A DNA stretch of 7,469 nucleotides from positions 1 to 7,469 of the forward strand of contig JALGZR010000133.1 in the NCBI GenBank assembly GCA_025774805.1, given 5' to 3'. Source of the DNA: a bacterium. Its GTDB lineage: Bacteria; ARS69. Below are positions 1-5,381 of this stretch, piece by piece; within the stretch, counting starts at the first letter, position 1, and the number at the start of each line of letters is the position of its first letter. The notes below the pieces were generated by a model. It had not been told where the DNA came from. It searched no databases and saw only the letters and a list, made by a program, of their open reading frames with translations. Both the position numbers and the translations under genes were made by a program.

Positions 1-255
1 GCCCTCGAGTCGCTGCGCGATCGGCTCTTCGGCGATCCGAACGAGGACGGAGGGCTGGAGCTTCTCCACACGATCGCGATGCACCTGCCGGTGAGCCTCA
101 AGCGCAAGCTCGACTGGCTCGCGCGGCCGGGCTCTCTCGCCCGCTGGGAGAAGGTCCGTGAGACCCTCAACTCGCTCGGCAGCGCGCGCGAGCTCCGGGC
201 GCGAACCCTGGTGCGGTACTCCGATCTGCGGCCTTCGGACCCGGGGCAGAACTGA
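1..255 (+). CDS. C-terminal fragment of an unrecognised protein
   Basis: An open frame enters from the left edge and ends at TGA 253-255, giving the last 84 residues of a protein whose start lies outside the window. The fragment is soluble and charged, with alternating hydrophobic and Arg/Leu residues that suggest helices (for example LPVSLKRKLDWLARPGS and ARWEKVRETLNSLG). It has no cysteines, no membrane segment and no motif I can name. The neighbouring minus-strand gene is convergent, so the two are not co-transcribed. Codon use (G/C third positions) matches the rest of the window, which supports real coding. Confidence is high that this is a gene end; the function is unknown. Confidence 0.7.
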   Translation, partial: ALESLRDRLFGDPNEDGGLELLHTIAMHLPVSLKRKLDWLARPGSLARWEKVRETLNSLGSARELRARTLVRYSDLRPSDPGQN

Positions 256-282
256 CCGATCCTGCGGTTCCGCTCGGATCGG
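256..282. terminator. Hairpin between convergent genes, possible bidirectional terminator
   Basis: CCGATCC (256-262) pairs perfectly with GGATCGG (276-282). The 13-base interior can itself close a GCG/CGC stem over GTTC. The hairpin starts one base after the stop of the left gene and sits in the 42-base gap before the stop of the convergent minus-strand gene, the usual place for a shared terminator. Neither side has a clear run of T, so intrinsic termination in either direction is only an inference. Confidence 0.5.
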
Positions 283-297
283 AGTTCCCGTGGCCGC

Positions 298-792
298 TCA
301 GTTGCGGGATGGCCGGAAACGCACCATGAGGCGGGAGCCGCCTCGTTCGGAGAGCCCTGCGATCGGGTGGGAGGGATCGGCCGCGAATCGGTAGAGAGCC
401 TCGAGCACCTGCTGAGCGTCGACCCCGGCGTCCGCGCATGCTCGCGCGAGCGTGGAGTCCTCGGTCTCGTGGCTCCCGCGATCCCGGGTGAGACCGTAGA
501 AGGCGAGAATCTCCCGCACGCGCGGATGCACGGCCATCAACTCGCCGAGCGTCATCTCCGGCTCGAAGCGGATCTCCCCTCGCTCCCGCCTCCGGTCGAA
601 CTCGATCGCTCCGATCGCCGACTCGACCTGGGAGACTCTTCTCTGGAGAGGGTAGAAACGCCGGTCGTGGAGCCGCTTCATCTCTTCGACGCGGGCGCGG
701 AGGCGGGAGATCCGTCGGATCCCGATCCAGAGGCCGATCCAGAGCCCGGCCAACATCAACCCGATGAGTCCGGTCAGCAGCAGGAGCTTCAT
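298..792 (-). CDS. Membrane-anchored coiled-coil protein with a cysteine-free DUF1858-like domain
   Basis: The 164-residue protein has three parts. Residues 2-25 are one hydrophobic segment (LLLLTGLIGLMLAGLWIG), read as a membrane anchor followed by a positive RRISRLRAR stop-transfer stretch, so the rest probably faces the cytoplasm. Residues 28-70 are Arg/Glu-rich and helical, a likely coiled coil. Residues 76-135 resemble DUF1858 (found in ScdA-like and hybrid-cluster-associated proteins): MTLGELMAVHPRVREILAFYGL, then ACADAGVD and a closing helix. In family members I know, the turn after the first helices usually reads like GxxCxxC; here it is GLTRDRGSH, so the cysteines are missing, and Cys119 is the only one in the protein. 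The start is supported by GGAGG (799-803, minus strand) six bases upstream of ATG. It is transcribed away from the PHP gene and is probably driven by the TTGTCG/TATAGT promoter at 893-922. The domain call is by eye and moderately sure; the biological role is unknown. Confidence 0.72.
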   Translation of the reverse strand: MKLLLLTGLIGLMLAGLWIGLWIGIRRISRLRARVEEMKRLHDRRFYPLQRRVSQVESAIGAIEFDRRRERGEIRFEPEMTLGELMAVHPRVREILAFYGLTRDRGSHETEDSTLARACADAGVDAQQVLEALYRFAADPSHPIAGLSERGGSRLMVRFRPSRN

Positions 793-809
793 GCCGGGCC
801 TCCGCTCGA

Positions 810-832
810 CCCCCCGGGGCTTGTCCGGGGGG
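810..832. repeat. C-run/G-run hairpin
   Basis: CCCCCCGG (810-817) pairs with CCGGGGGG (825-832) across the 7-base loop GGCTTGT. It lies just upstream of the ribosome binding site of the minus-strand gene, so it would fall in that gene's 5' leader if the promoter at 893-922 is used. It also overlaps the left arm of the larger inverted repeat at 816-931. A leader-structure role is inference. Confidence 0.45.
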
Positions 833-931
833 GGCCGACGACTCTATAGTCCACGGTCGCCTCGGGGGCCGGCCGGTGCCAGCCCCCGGTCCACTATAGG
901 ATCGGCCCCCCCGGAGCGACAAGCGAGCCCC
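816..931. repeat. Imperfect inverted repeat with TATAGT boxes in both arms
   Basis: Left arm 816-850 and right arm 893-931 (reverse complement) share, in the same order, GGGGC, TTGTC, a CGGGGGGG run, CCGA and CTATAGT, separated by small indels. An inner stem CGGGGGC (863-869) / GCCCCCG (882-888) caps it. Each arm therefore carries a promoter-like TTGTC...TATAGT pair pointing inward. Part of the match is inflated by G runs, but the CTATAGT and TTGTC blocks are not. It could be a regulatory palindrome, a duplicated inverted promoter, or a small dispersed repeat. Confidence 0.5.
893..922 (-). promoter_or_regulatory. Candidate promoter for the minus-strand membrane protein gene
   Basis: Read on the minus strand, TTGTCG (917-922) is separated by 18 bases from TATAGT (893-898), a 5/6 match to the sigma-70 -10 box. 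Transcription would start near 886 and reach the ATG at 792 after a leader of roughly 95 bases containing the hairpin at 810-832. A mirror-image pair, TTGTCC (821-826) and TATAGT (845-850) with 18-base spacing, lies on the plus strand and could drive the PHP gene through a leader of about 340 bases. Confidence 0.42.
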
Positions 932-953
932 AACCCACCCCGGAGCCGTCCTT

Positions 954-1128
954 GGCTGCATACCTCACCAGCCTCTGCTGCGGCAGCGGCAAGTCGCGCC
1001 TGGCGTCGTCGTTGCGGCGCTTCCGCCCTGCGACGAGGCTCCGGCCCCGCCTCCGGCGAAGGCCCTCCATCTCCTCGCCGGACACGACCATCCCCAGCCT
1101 CGCGACGAGCCTGGTGAGGAATGCAGCC
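954..1128. repeat. 175-base palindromic element with long arms and branched interior
   Basis: Arms 954-975 and 1107-1128 are 22 bases each and complementary except for two positions; the core is TGCATACCTCACCAG on the left and CTGGTGAGGAATGCA on the right. The pairing continues with GTCGCG (993-998) / CGCGAC (1101-1106), directly inside the right arm, and CTGG (1000-1003) / CCAG (1094-1097). The left bulge can close as GCTG-CGG-CAGC. Two further local hairpins fit inside: TCGTCG...CGACGA around a GGCG-CTTC-CGCC tip, and CCGGCGA...TCGCCGG at about 1053-1081. Such a nested arrangement looks like a structured RNA or a MITE-like insertion rather than chance pairing. Transcribed strand, boundaries and family are unknown. 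Confidence 0.6.
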
Positions 1129-1143
1129 TTCGCGTCGATCGAA

Positions 1144-1187
1144 CCCGCCCCTCGAATCTCGAACCGTCCCCCCGGGGCGGGGAGGGG
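1144..1187 (+). promoter_or_regulatory. Hairpin abutting the PHP-gene ribosome binding site
   Basis: CCCGCCCC (1144-1151) is exactly complementary to GGGGCGGG (1174-1181), and the purine-rich GGAGGGG (about 1181-1187) follows immediately, seven bases before ATG 1194. A folded leader would place the ribosome binding site at the base of an 8-bp G/C stem, which could lower or regulate translation. The pairing is visible; regulation is inference, and G+C-rich sequence forms such stems readily. Confidence 0.35.
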
Positions 1188-1193
1188 CCACGG

Positions 1194-2039
1194 ATGACCG
1201 GAGGAGATCTCCACCTGCACTCCGTCCGATCGGACGGAGAGTGGACCCCGGCCCGACTCGTGCGCGAGGCGAAGCGAGCCGGGCTGTCGACGGTCGCCCT
1301 GACCGACCACGATACGATCGCGGGGCTGGAGGAGGCTCAGGCGACCGGGGAGGAGCTCTGCGTCCGGGTGATCGTCGGCGTCGAGATCTCCACGTGGCGC
1401 GGCGTCGATCTGCACCTGCTGGCCTACGGATTCGATCCGACGTCGGCGGATCTCCGGGAGGTTCTGCGACGCTGCCGGGACGGGAGACGGACCCGGGCGG
1501 AGCGAATGGTCGCGGTTCTCGCCCGGCTCGGCGCGCCGATCACGATGGGGTCGGTGGAGCGCCACGCGGGCGAGGGGGCGATCGGGCGGCCCCACGTTGC
1601 GAAGGCTCTGGTCGAGGCCGGTCACGTGAGCACCATCCGGAAGGCTTTTCTGGAGTTCCTGGGCGAGGATCGTCCGGCCTATGTCGAGAAGGTCCGTCTC
1701 GACCCGGGCGAGACGATCGCCCGCGTGCAGGCGGCCGGAGGAGTCGCGGTCGCGGCGCATCCCGGGATCTACGGGGAGCCCGAGTCCTTCGATCCCCTCG
1801 TCGAGGCCGGGCTCGATGGAGTGGAGATCCTCCATCCGCTCCACGGCCGCAAGACCCGTGCGGCGTTCGACGCGTACGCGATCGCGAACGGCCTGGCCCG
1901 CACCGGCGGGTCGGACTTCCACGGGCCGCGGGGAACCACCCCCCCGATCGGCCGGATCGCGATCGAAGAGGCCTGGATCGAAGATCTGCGGGAGAGGATC
2001 GGGAGGCGTCGCGAGCAAGCCCGGACGATTCATGAATGA
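1194..2039 (+). CDS. PHP-domain phosphatase, RNase AM / nucleoside 3',5'-bisphosphate phosphatase type
   Basis: The 281-residue protein shows the full metal-binding set of the polymerase-and-histidinol-phosphatase fold: DLHLHS (H7, H9), SDG (14-15), TDHD (37-40), GVEIS with E64, an H74 region, GRPH (131-134), AHPG (H189) and GSDFHG (D241, H243). The order and spacing follow the E. coli YciV/TrpH (RNase AM) and Cv1693 family, including the 'ALVEAGHVSTIRKAF' block with a conserved aromatic V-segment after it. These are trinuclear-metal cytoplasmic enzymes that remove the 3' phosphate of nucleoside 3',5'-bisphosphates or trim 5' RNA ends. Length is normal. The start is supported by GGAGGGG seven bases upstream and by the motif beginning almost at once. 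The last residues (TIHE) and the stop are encoded within the inverted repeat at 2018-2095, an odd feature suggesting the 3' end was remodelled by that element. Family assignment is confident; exact substrate is not. Confidence 0.9.
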   Translation: MTGGDLHLHSVRSDGEWTPARLVREAKRAGLSTVALTDHDTIAGLEEAQATGEELCVRVIVGVEISTWRGVDLHLLAYGFDPTSADLREVLRRCRDGRRTRAERMVAVLARLGAPITMGSVERHAGEGAIGRPHVAKALVEAGHVSTIRKAFLEFLGEDRPAYVEKVRLDPGETIARVQAAGGVAVAAHPGIYGEPESFDPLVEAGLDGVEILHPLHGRKTRAAFDAYAIANGLARTGGSDFHGPRGTTPPIGRIAIEEAWIEDLRERIGRRREQARTIHE

Positions 2040-2095
2040 TCTGCCGCGATCGCGGTTCCGCAATCTCGCGACGATCTTCATGAATGGTCCGGGCT
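2018..2095. repeat. Inverted repeat overlapping the PHP-gene stop codon
   Basis: Arms 2018-2041 and 2073-2095 are inverted copies with one mismatch and one single-base gap. Each contains AGCCCGGAC next to ATTCATGAA, itself a palindrome (ATTCATGAAT at 2028-2037, TTCATGAA at 2077-2084). The 31-base interior holds a perfect 12-bp palindrome CCGCGATCGCGG (2044-2055). The A/T-rich TTCATGAA cores stand out from the surrounding G+C-rich DNA. There is no T tract, so it is not a textbook intrinsic terminator. It may be a dispersed intergenic repeat, a protein-binding site, or an mRNA 3'-end structure. Confidence 0.75.
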
Positions 2096-2142
2096 AAGCT
2101 CCGATCGTCGGCGGGCCGGCGAAGTCCGAAGGGAGGGATGAG

Positions 2143-2382
2143 ATGGCGGAACGCGCGAACCGGTTGGAGACGAACCGGCCGGGGCCCTTCTACGTGGACA
2201 GCGAGTGCATCGACTGCGACCTCTGCCGCGAGATCGCTCCCGAGAACTTCGAGCGCGACGAGGAAGAGGGAAACTCCTTCGTCTACAAGCAACCGGAGAC
2301 CGACGAGGAGCGGGAGCAGTGCGAGGAGGCCCGTGACAGCTGCCCGGTCGAGGCCATCGGGAACGACGGCGAGGAGGGCTGA
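2143..2382 (+). CDS. Single-cluster [4Fe-4S] ferredoxin
   Basis: This is a 79-residue acidic protein with C22-x2-C25-x2-C28 and C67-Pro, the ligand pattern of monocluster ferredoxins such as that of Thermotoga maritima; the tail ...DSCPVEAI is typical. It is a soluble low-potential electron carrier. The position that in disulfide-containing relatives carries the fifth cysteine (CxxCxxCxxxCP) is Ala32 here, yet an extra Cys60 is kept upstream of C67. The start has GGGAGG about seven bases upstream, and MAERANR leads into a conserved GPFYVD segment. It follows the PHP gene after a gap containing the 2018-2095 repeat, and a paralogue lies 145 bases downstream. The redox partner is not identifiable from sequence. 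Confidence 0.92.
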   Translation: MAERANRLETNRPGPFYVDSECIDCDLCREIAPENFERDEEEGNSFVYKQPETDEEREQCEEARDSCPVEAIGNDGEEG

Positions 2383-2394
2383 TCCGGGTCGCTC

Positions 2395-2422
2395 TTGACG
2401 GACGTTCTCTCCTCCGTAGCCT
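2395..2422 (+). promoter_or_regulatory. Candidate promoter for the second ferredoxin gene
   Basis: TTGACG (2395-2400) matches five of six bases of the -35 consensus. TAGCCT (2417-2422) is a weak -10 with 16-base spacing. The start of transcription would be near 2430, about 100 bases before the ATG. If real, the two ferredoxin paralogues can be expressed independently. Confidence 0.4.
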
Positions 2423-2527
2423 GTGGAGACGGCTCTCGCCGGGGGACGAGCCCCAAGCCCGAGGGCAGCGGACCGCATCCTCCGAGATCGAGGGCGCAGC
2501 GATCCACGTCCAAGCCTGGAGCGCCCG

Positions 2528-2758
2528 ATGGCCGACAAGATGCGAAAGCTCCCCAAGAACGTGTCCGGTCCCTGGTACGTCGACGAAGACTGCGACGACT
2601 GCAGCCTCTGCAGCGAGATCGCGCCCGGGATCTTCTTCCGGAACGAGGACGCGGGTCAGTCCTTCGTCGGCCGGCAGCCCGAGGACGACGACGAGATCTC
2701 CCAGTGTGAAGAGGCCGCCGACAGCTGTCCCTCCGAGTGCATCGGAAGCGACGGCTGA
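2528..2758 (+). CDS. Second single-cluster [4Fe-4S] ferredoxin, tandem paralogue
   Basis: This is a 76-residue acidic protein, 44 of 76 positions (58%) identical to the preceding ferredoxin in an ungapped alignment. Cluster ligands C22, C25, C28 and C67 are present, as is the unusual Cys60. It differs by a further Cys71 (CPSEC, where the first copy has CPVEA), by shorter acidic ends and by Trp16 in place of Phe. I chose ATG 2528 (MADKMRK) because it aligns with the start of the first copy and has GGAG six bases upstream. An in-frame ATG at 2423 would add 35 Arg/Pro-rich residues unlike the family and lacks support. Its own candidate promoter lies at 2395-2422. Duplication followed by divergence in redox potential or partner is the likely history; partner unknown. 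Confidence 0.92.
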   Translation: MADKMRKLPKNVSGPWYVDEDCDDCSLCSEIAPGIFFRNEDAGQSFVGRQPEDDDEISQCEEAADSCPSECIGSDG

Positions 2759-2802
2759 TTTCCCGCCCGTTTACTCTCCCACCACCTCCGCCGCCGGCCG
2801 CC

Positions 2803-2829
2803 TTGTCGGAACGTCCCGGGGCTGATACT
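2803..2829 (+). promoter_or_regulatory. Candidate promoter for trxB
   Basis: TTGTCG (2803-2808) and GATACT (2824-2829, four of six matches to TATAAT) lie in the 106-base gap before trxB, about 35 bases from its ATG. The 15-base spacing is shorter than ideal. The same TTGTCG hexamer appears in the candidate promoter at 893-922, which mildly supports it as a -35 form used by this genome. Confidence 0.38.
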
Positions 2830-2864
2830 CTCCGCCGAACTGCCGTCAACCTCGAGGAGAAGAG

Positions 2865-3803
2865 ATGGCCCACTCCGCCGTCGCGATCATCGGGTCGGGG
2901 CCGGCCGGGCTGACCGCGGCCATCTACACGGCCCGGGCCGACTTGGAGCCGATCGTCATCGAGGGAATACAGGCCGGTGGGCAGCTCACGACGACGACCG
3001 ACGTCGAGAACTTTCCCGGCTTTCCCGAGGGTGTACAAGGCCCCGATCTCATGGGGAAGTTCCGGGCGCAGGCCGAACGCTTCGGGACGAGCTTCCTCCG
3101 CGGCGACGTCACCGAGGTCGACCTCTCGAAGCGCCCGTTCCGGATCATCTACGACGAGGGGCAACTGACGTGCGACGCGCTCATCATCTCGACCGGCGCG
3201 AACGCCCGTTTGCTGGGGCTCGAAGGGGAAGAGGCGTTCATCGGACACGGCCTCTCGACGTGCGCCACCTGCGACGGGTTCTTCTATCGCGGCCAGGAGA
3301 TCGCGGTCGTCGGGGGCGGCGACTCCGCTCTGGAAGAGGCCATGTTTCTGACCCGGTTTGCGGAGAGGGTGCACCTCATCCACCGCCGGGACGAGCTCCG
3401 GGCCTCCAAGATCATGCAGGGGCGTGCCCGCAAGAATGAGAAGATCGAGTTTCACTGGGACTCCGTCGTCGACCGGATCCTCGGAGACGAACAGGGACTC
3501 GTGCGCGGCGTCTCGCTCGAGAACGTGAAGTCCGGCGAGCTCTCCGAGCTCCCGATCAAGGGGCTGTTCATCGCGATCGGCCACGTCCCGAACACCTCGC
3601 TGTTCGCGGGTCAGATCGATCTCGACGAGAACGGCTACGTTCGCCTTCCCGGGCGGGGGACCCCGACGAGTGTCGAGGGCGTCTTCGCCTGCGGTGACGT
3701 CGCCGACCACACCTACCGACAGGCGATCACCGCGGCCGGGACCGGCTGCCAGGCCGCCCTCGACGCGGAGCGCTGGCTGGAGGCGCAAGCCGACGAGAAC
3801 TGA
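2865..3803 (+). CDS. trxB: Thioredoxin-disulfide reductase (NADPH)
   Basis: A 312-residue flavoenzyme of normal length that transfers electrons from NADPH through FAD to oxidised thioredoxin in the cytoplasm. The N-terminal FAD site is GSGPAGLTAAIYTARA (10-25). The redox-active pair is C133-A-T-C136 followed by Asp137. The NADPH domain has GGGDSALEEA (150-159) and HRR (173-175), the phosphate-binding basic motif that marks NADPH preference. The C-terminal FAD motif is GVFACGDVAD (272-281). All expected residues are present, so this is a true TrxB rather than one of the CxxC-less ferredoxin-NADP reductases of the same fold. GAGGAGA (2854-2860) precedes the ATG. It follows two ferredoxin genes, but no thioredoxin gene is in the window. 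A short perfect hairpin follows the stop. Confidence 0.97.
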   Translation: MAHSAVAIIGSGPAGLTAAIYTARADLEPIVIEGIQAGGQLTTTTDVENFPGFPEGVQGPDLMGKFRAQAERFGTSFLRGDVTEVDLSKRPFRIIYDEGQLTCDALIISTGANARLLGLEGEEAFIGHGLSTCATCDGFFYRGQEIAVVGGGDSALEEAMFLTRFAERVHLIHRRDELRASKIMQGRARKNEKIEFHWDSVVDRILGDEQGLVRGVSLENVKSGELSELPIKGLFIAIGHVPNTSLFAGQIDLDENGYVRLPGRGTPTSVEGVFACGDVADHTYRQAITAAGTGCQAALDAERWLEAQADEN

Positions 3804-3818
3804 ACGGGCGGCGCCCGT
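3804..3818 (+). terminator. Short hairpin immediately after trxB
   Basis: ACGGGC (3804-3809) and GCCCGT (3813-3818) form a perfect 6-bp G+C-rich stem over a 3-base loop, starting right after the trxB stop. No T run follows, so it may weaken read-through or stabilise the mRNA end rather than terminate fully. pepA begins 69 bases after trxB, so partial read-through into it is plausible. Confidence 0.35.
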
Positions 3819-3872
3819 CGTCGCTTCGCCCCCCGTTCTCGGCTCGAAGCTCCTGCCGGAGAAGGAGGAGTC

Positions 3873-5381
3873 ATGCCCGTCTTTCTCTCCCACCGAACGG
3901 CCACGGACGAATCGATCGGGGCCGACCTCCTCGTCGTCCCGATCGCCGAATCGGCGCATGGCGTCCCCGCGCGGCTCGCCCGCCTGGGGAAGGGCGTCGC
4001 CGACGCGGTGGCGCGGGCCCTCGACCTCGGAGATTTCGAGCGGGAGGTCGGATCCGTCGTCACACTCCGCGTCTGCCGGATCGAGCGGTATCCGAGGATC
4101 CTGCTGCTCCGGCTCGGATCCGGCGAGGAGCCCGAGTCGGTCGGCGTGCGTCGTGCCTTCGCCAAGGCCTCGAAGGACCCGCTCTTCCGCCGCATCGACT
4201 CGGTCGCCGTCTGGGCCGAGCCGTCGCTCGGCTCGGGGGCGGCGCTCGCGGAGAACGTGGCCGCGGCGATCGACGGTCTGCTCGAGGGAACCTACCGGTG
4301 GACGGCCGCCACCACGAAGAAGGAATCGCCGGCGGGGCGGTACCTGTTTCTCGCCGACGGCGCCCGGTCGCTCGCCCGCGTGGACGAGGGGATCGCGCAC
4401 GGACGGGCCCTCGGCGACTCGGTCCTCCTCGCGCGGGAGATCGCGAACACGCCGGCGAACCGGATGGGGCCGGCCGAGATGGCGGAGCGGGCGAAGGAGA
4501 TCGCCGCCGAGGCGGGACTCGCGTGCCGCGTCCTCGCCGGGACCCGCCTCGCGCGCGAGCGGATGGAGGCCATCCGCACCGTCGGAGCGGGCTCGGCCCG
4601 GGACCCGAGACTGATCGTCCTCGAGTACGATCCCGGCGTCGACCTGGAGCCGATCGTCCTCGTGGGCAAGGGCCTCGTCTACGACACGGGCGGGCTGAGC
4701 CTCAAGCCGACCTCCAGCATGGTCGGGATGAAGTTCGACAAGTGCGGAGGCTCCGTCGTCCTCGCCGTGCTGCGGGCCGCCGCCACGCTCGATCTTCCGC
4801 TTCCGCTCGTCGGGATCGTCCCGGCGGTGGAGAACAGCGTGTCGGGTACGTCCTACCGACCGGGCGACGTCATCGGCTCGCGCAGCGGCCAGACGATCGA
4901 CGTCCAAAACACCGATGCCGAGGGACGGCTCGTTCTCGCGGACGCGATCGACTACGGCATCGACAAGTACTCTCCGCGCGCCCTGATCGACATCGCCACG
5001 CTCACCGGCGCCGCCTACTACGCGCTCGGCGACCGGGCGTGCGCCGTGCTCGGCACCGACGACGGAGTCGTGGAGCGCCTGCGGGAAGCCGGTGAGCGGT
5101 CGGGGGAGCGGGTGTGGCCGCTTCCGCTTTGGGCCGGGTACCGTAAGGACGTCGACAGCCCCGTCGCCGACGTGCGGAACACCGGACCCTGGGGGGCGGG
5201 AACGATCACCGGGGCCGCCTTCCTCCAGCGCTTCACCCGAGACGTGCCCTGGGCGCACCTCGACATCGCCAGCGTGTCCTACGACCGGCGAGAGACCAAG
5301 AACGGCGCGACCGGCTTCGGGGTTCGGCTTCTCGTGGAGGCGCTCCGGCGCTGGCCGAAGCGCCGCGGGAGAGGACGATGA
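3873..5381 (+). CDS. pepA: Leucyl (M17) aminopeptidase
   Basis: A 502-residue two-metal cytosolic aminopeptidase that removes N-terminal residues from peptides; family members are hexamers. The N-terminal domain (about 1-165) is variable. The catalytic domain carries the full M17 set, matched by spacing to E. coli PepA: metal ligands K266, D271 (GKGLVYDTGG), D289 (MKFDKCGG), D348 and E350 (NTDAEGR), plus catalytic K278 and R352. DIATLTGA (373-380) and the C-terminal PWAHLDIAS (459-467) are also family hallmarks. AAGGAGG (3862-3868) gives a strong ribosome binding site. Its stop overlaps the next start as ATGA (5378-5381), so translation of the MBL hydrolase is probably coupled. Some PepA proteins also bind DNA (XerCD recombination, carAB); nothing here indicates that role. 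Confidence 0.96.
   Translation: MPVFLSHRTATDESIGADLLVVPIAESAHGVPARLARLGKGVADAVARALDLGDFEREVGSVVTLRVCRIERYPRILLLRLGSGEEPESVGVRRAFAKASKDPLFRRIDSVAVWAEPSLGSGAALAENVAAAIDGLLEGTYRWTAATTKKESPAGRYLFLADGARSLARVDEGIAHGRALGDSVLLAREIANTPANRMGPAEMAERAKEIAAEAGLACRVLAGTRLARERMEAIRTVGAGSARDPRLIVLEYDPGVDLEPIVLVGKGLVYDTGGLSLKPTSSMVGMKFDKCGGSVVLAVLRAAATLDLPLPLVGIVPAVENSVSGTSYRPGDVIGSRSGQTIDVQNTDAEGRLVLADAIDYGIDKYSPRALIDIATLTGAAYYALGDRACAVLGTDDGVVERLREAGERSGERVWPLPLWAGYRKDVDSPVADVRNTGPWGAGTITGAAFLQRFTRDVPWAHLDIASVSYDRRETKNGATGFGVRLLVEALRRWPKRRGRGR

Larger units (their letters stand above)
793..1193. other. 401-base non-coding region between divergent genes
   Basis: No frame here has a good ribosome binding site with a protein-like product. 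The long open frames on both strands are what high G+C produces, and they run into the shadow of the PHP gene. The region holds, in order: a C/G-run hairpin (810-832), an inverted repeat with inward-facing TATAGT boxes (816-931), a 175-base palindromic element (954-1128), and a hairpin abutting the ribosome binding site of the PHP gene (1144-1181). Both flanking genes read outward, so their promoters must lie here. No tRNA, SRP RNA, RNase P or tmRNA signature was found. Confidence 0.6.

Noticed and set aside
954-1128. 6S RNA or integron attC site
   Set aside because: The long closing stem recalls both, but there is no symmetrical central bubble as in 6S, and no RYYYAAC/GTTRRRY core as in attC. 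Left as an unassigned element.
1138-1166. tRNA T-loop-like GTTCGA strings on the minus strand (also within the tmRNA-like search)
   Set aside because: The flanking bases do not form a T stem, and no acceptor, D or anticodon arm fits around them.
894-2081. Long minus-strand open frame of 395 codons
   Set aside because: It is antisense to the clear PHP gene, is Arg/Asp/Pro-rich with no motif, and is typical of G+C-rich shadow frames. Its 3' part covers the palindromic element and has no ribosome binding site of its own.
2423-2527. Upstream in-frame start extending the second ferredoxin by 35 residues
   Set aside because: The added residues are Arg/Pro-rich and absent from the paralogue; ATG 2528 has GGAG at proper spacing and aligns with the first copy.
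2283-5258. Minus-strand open frame of 991 codons across ferredoxin, trxB and pepA
   Set aside because: It is antisense to several confidently identified genes, with low-complexity Arg/Gly/Asp composition and no domain; a shadow frame.
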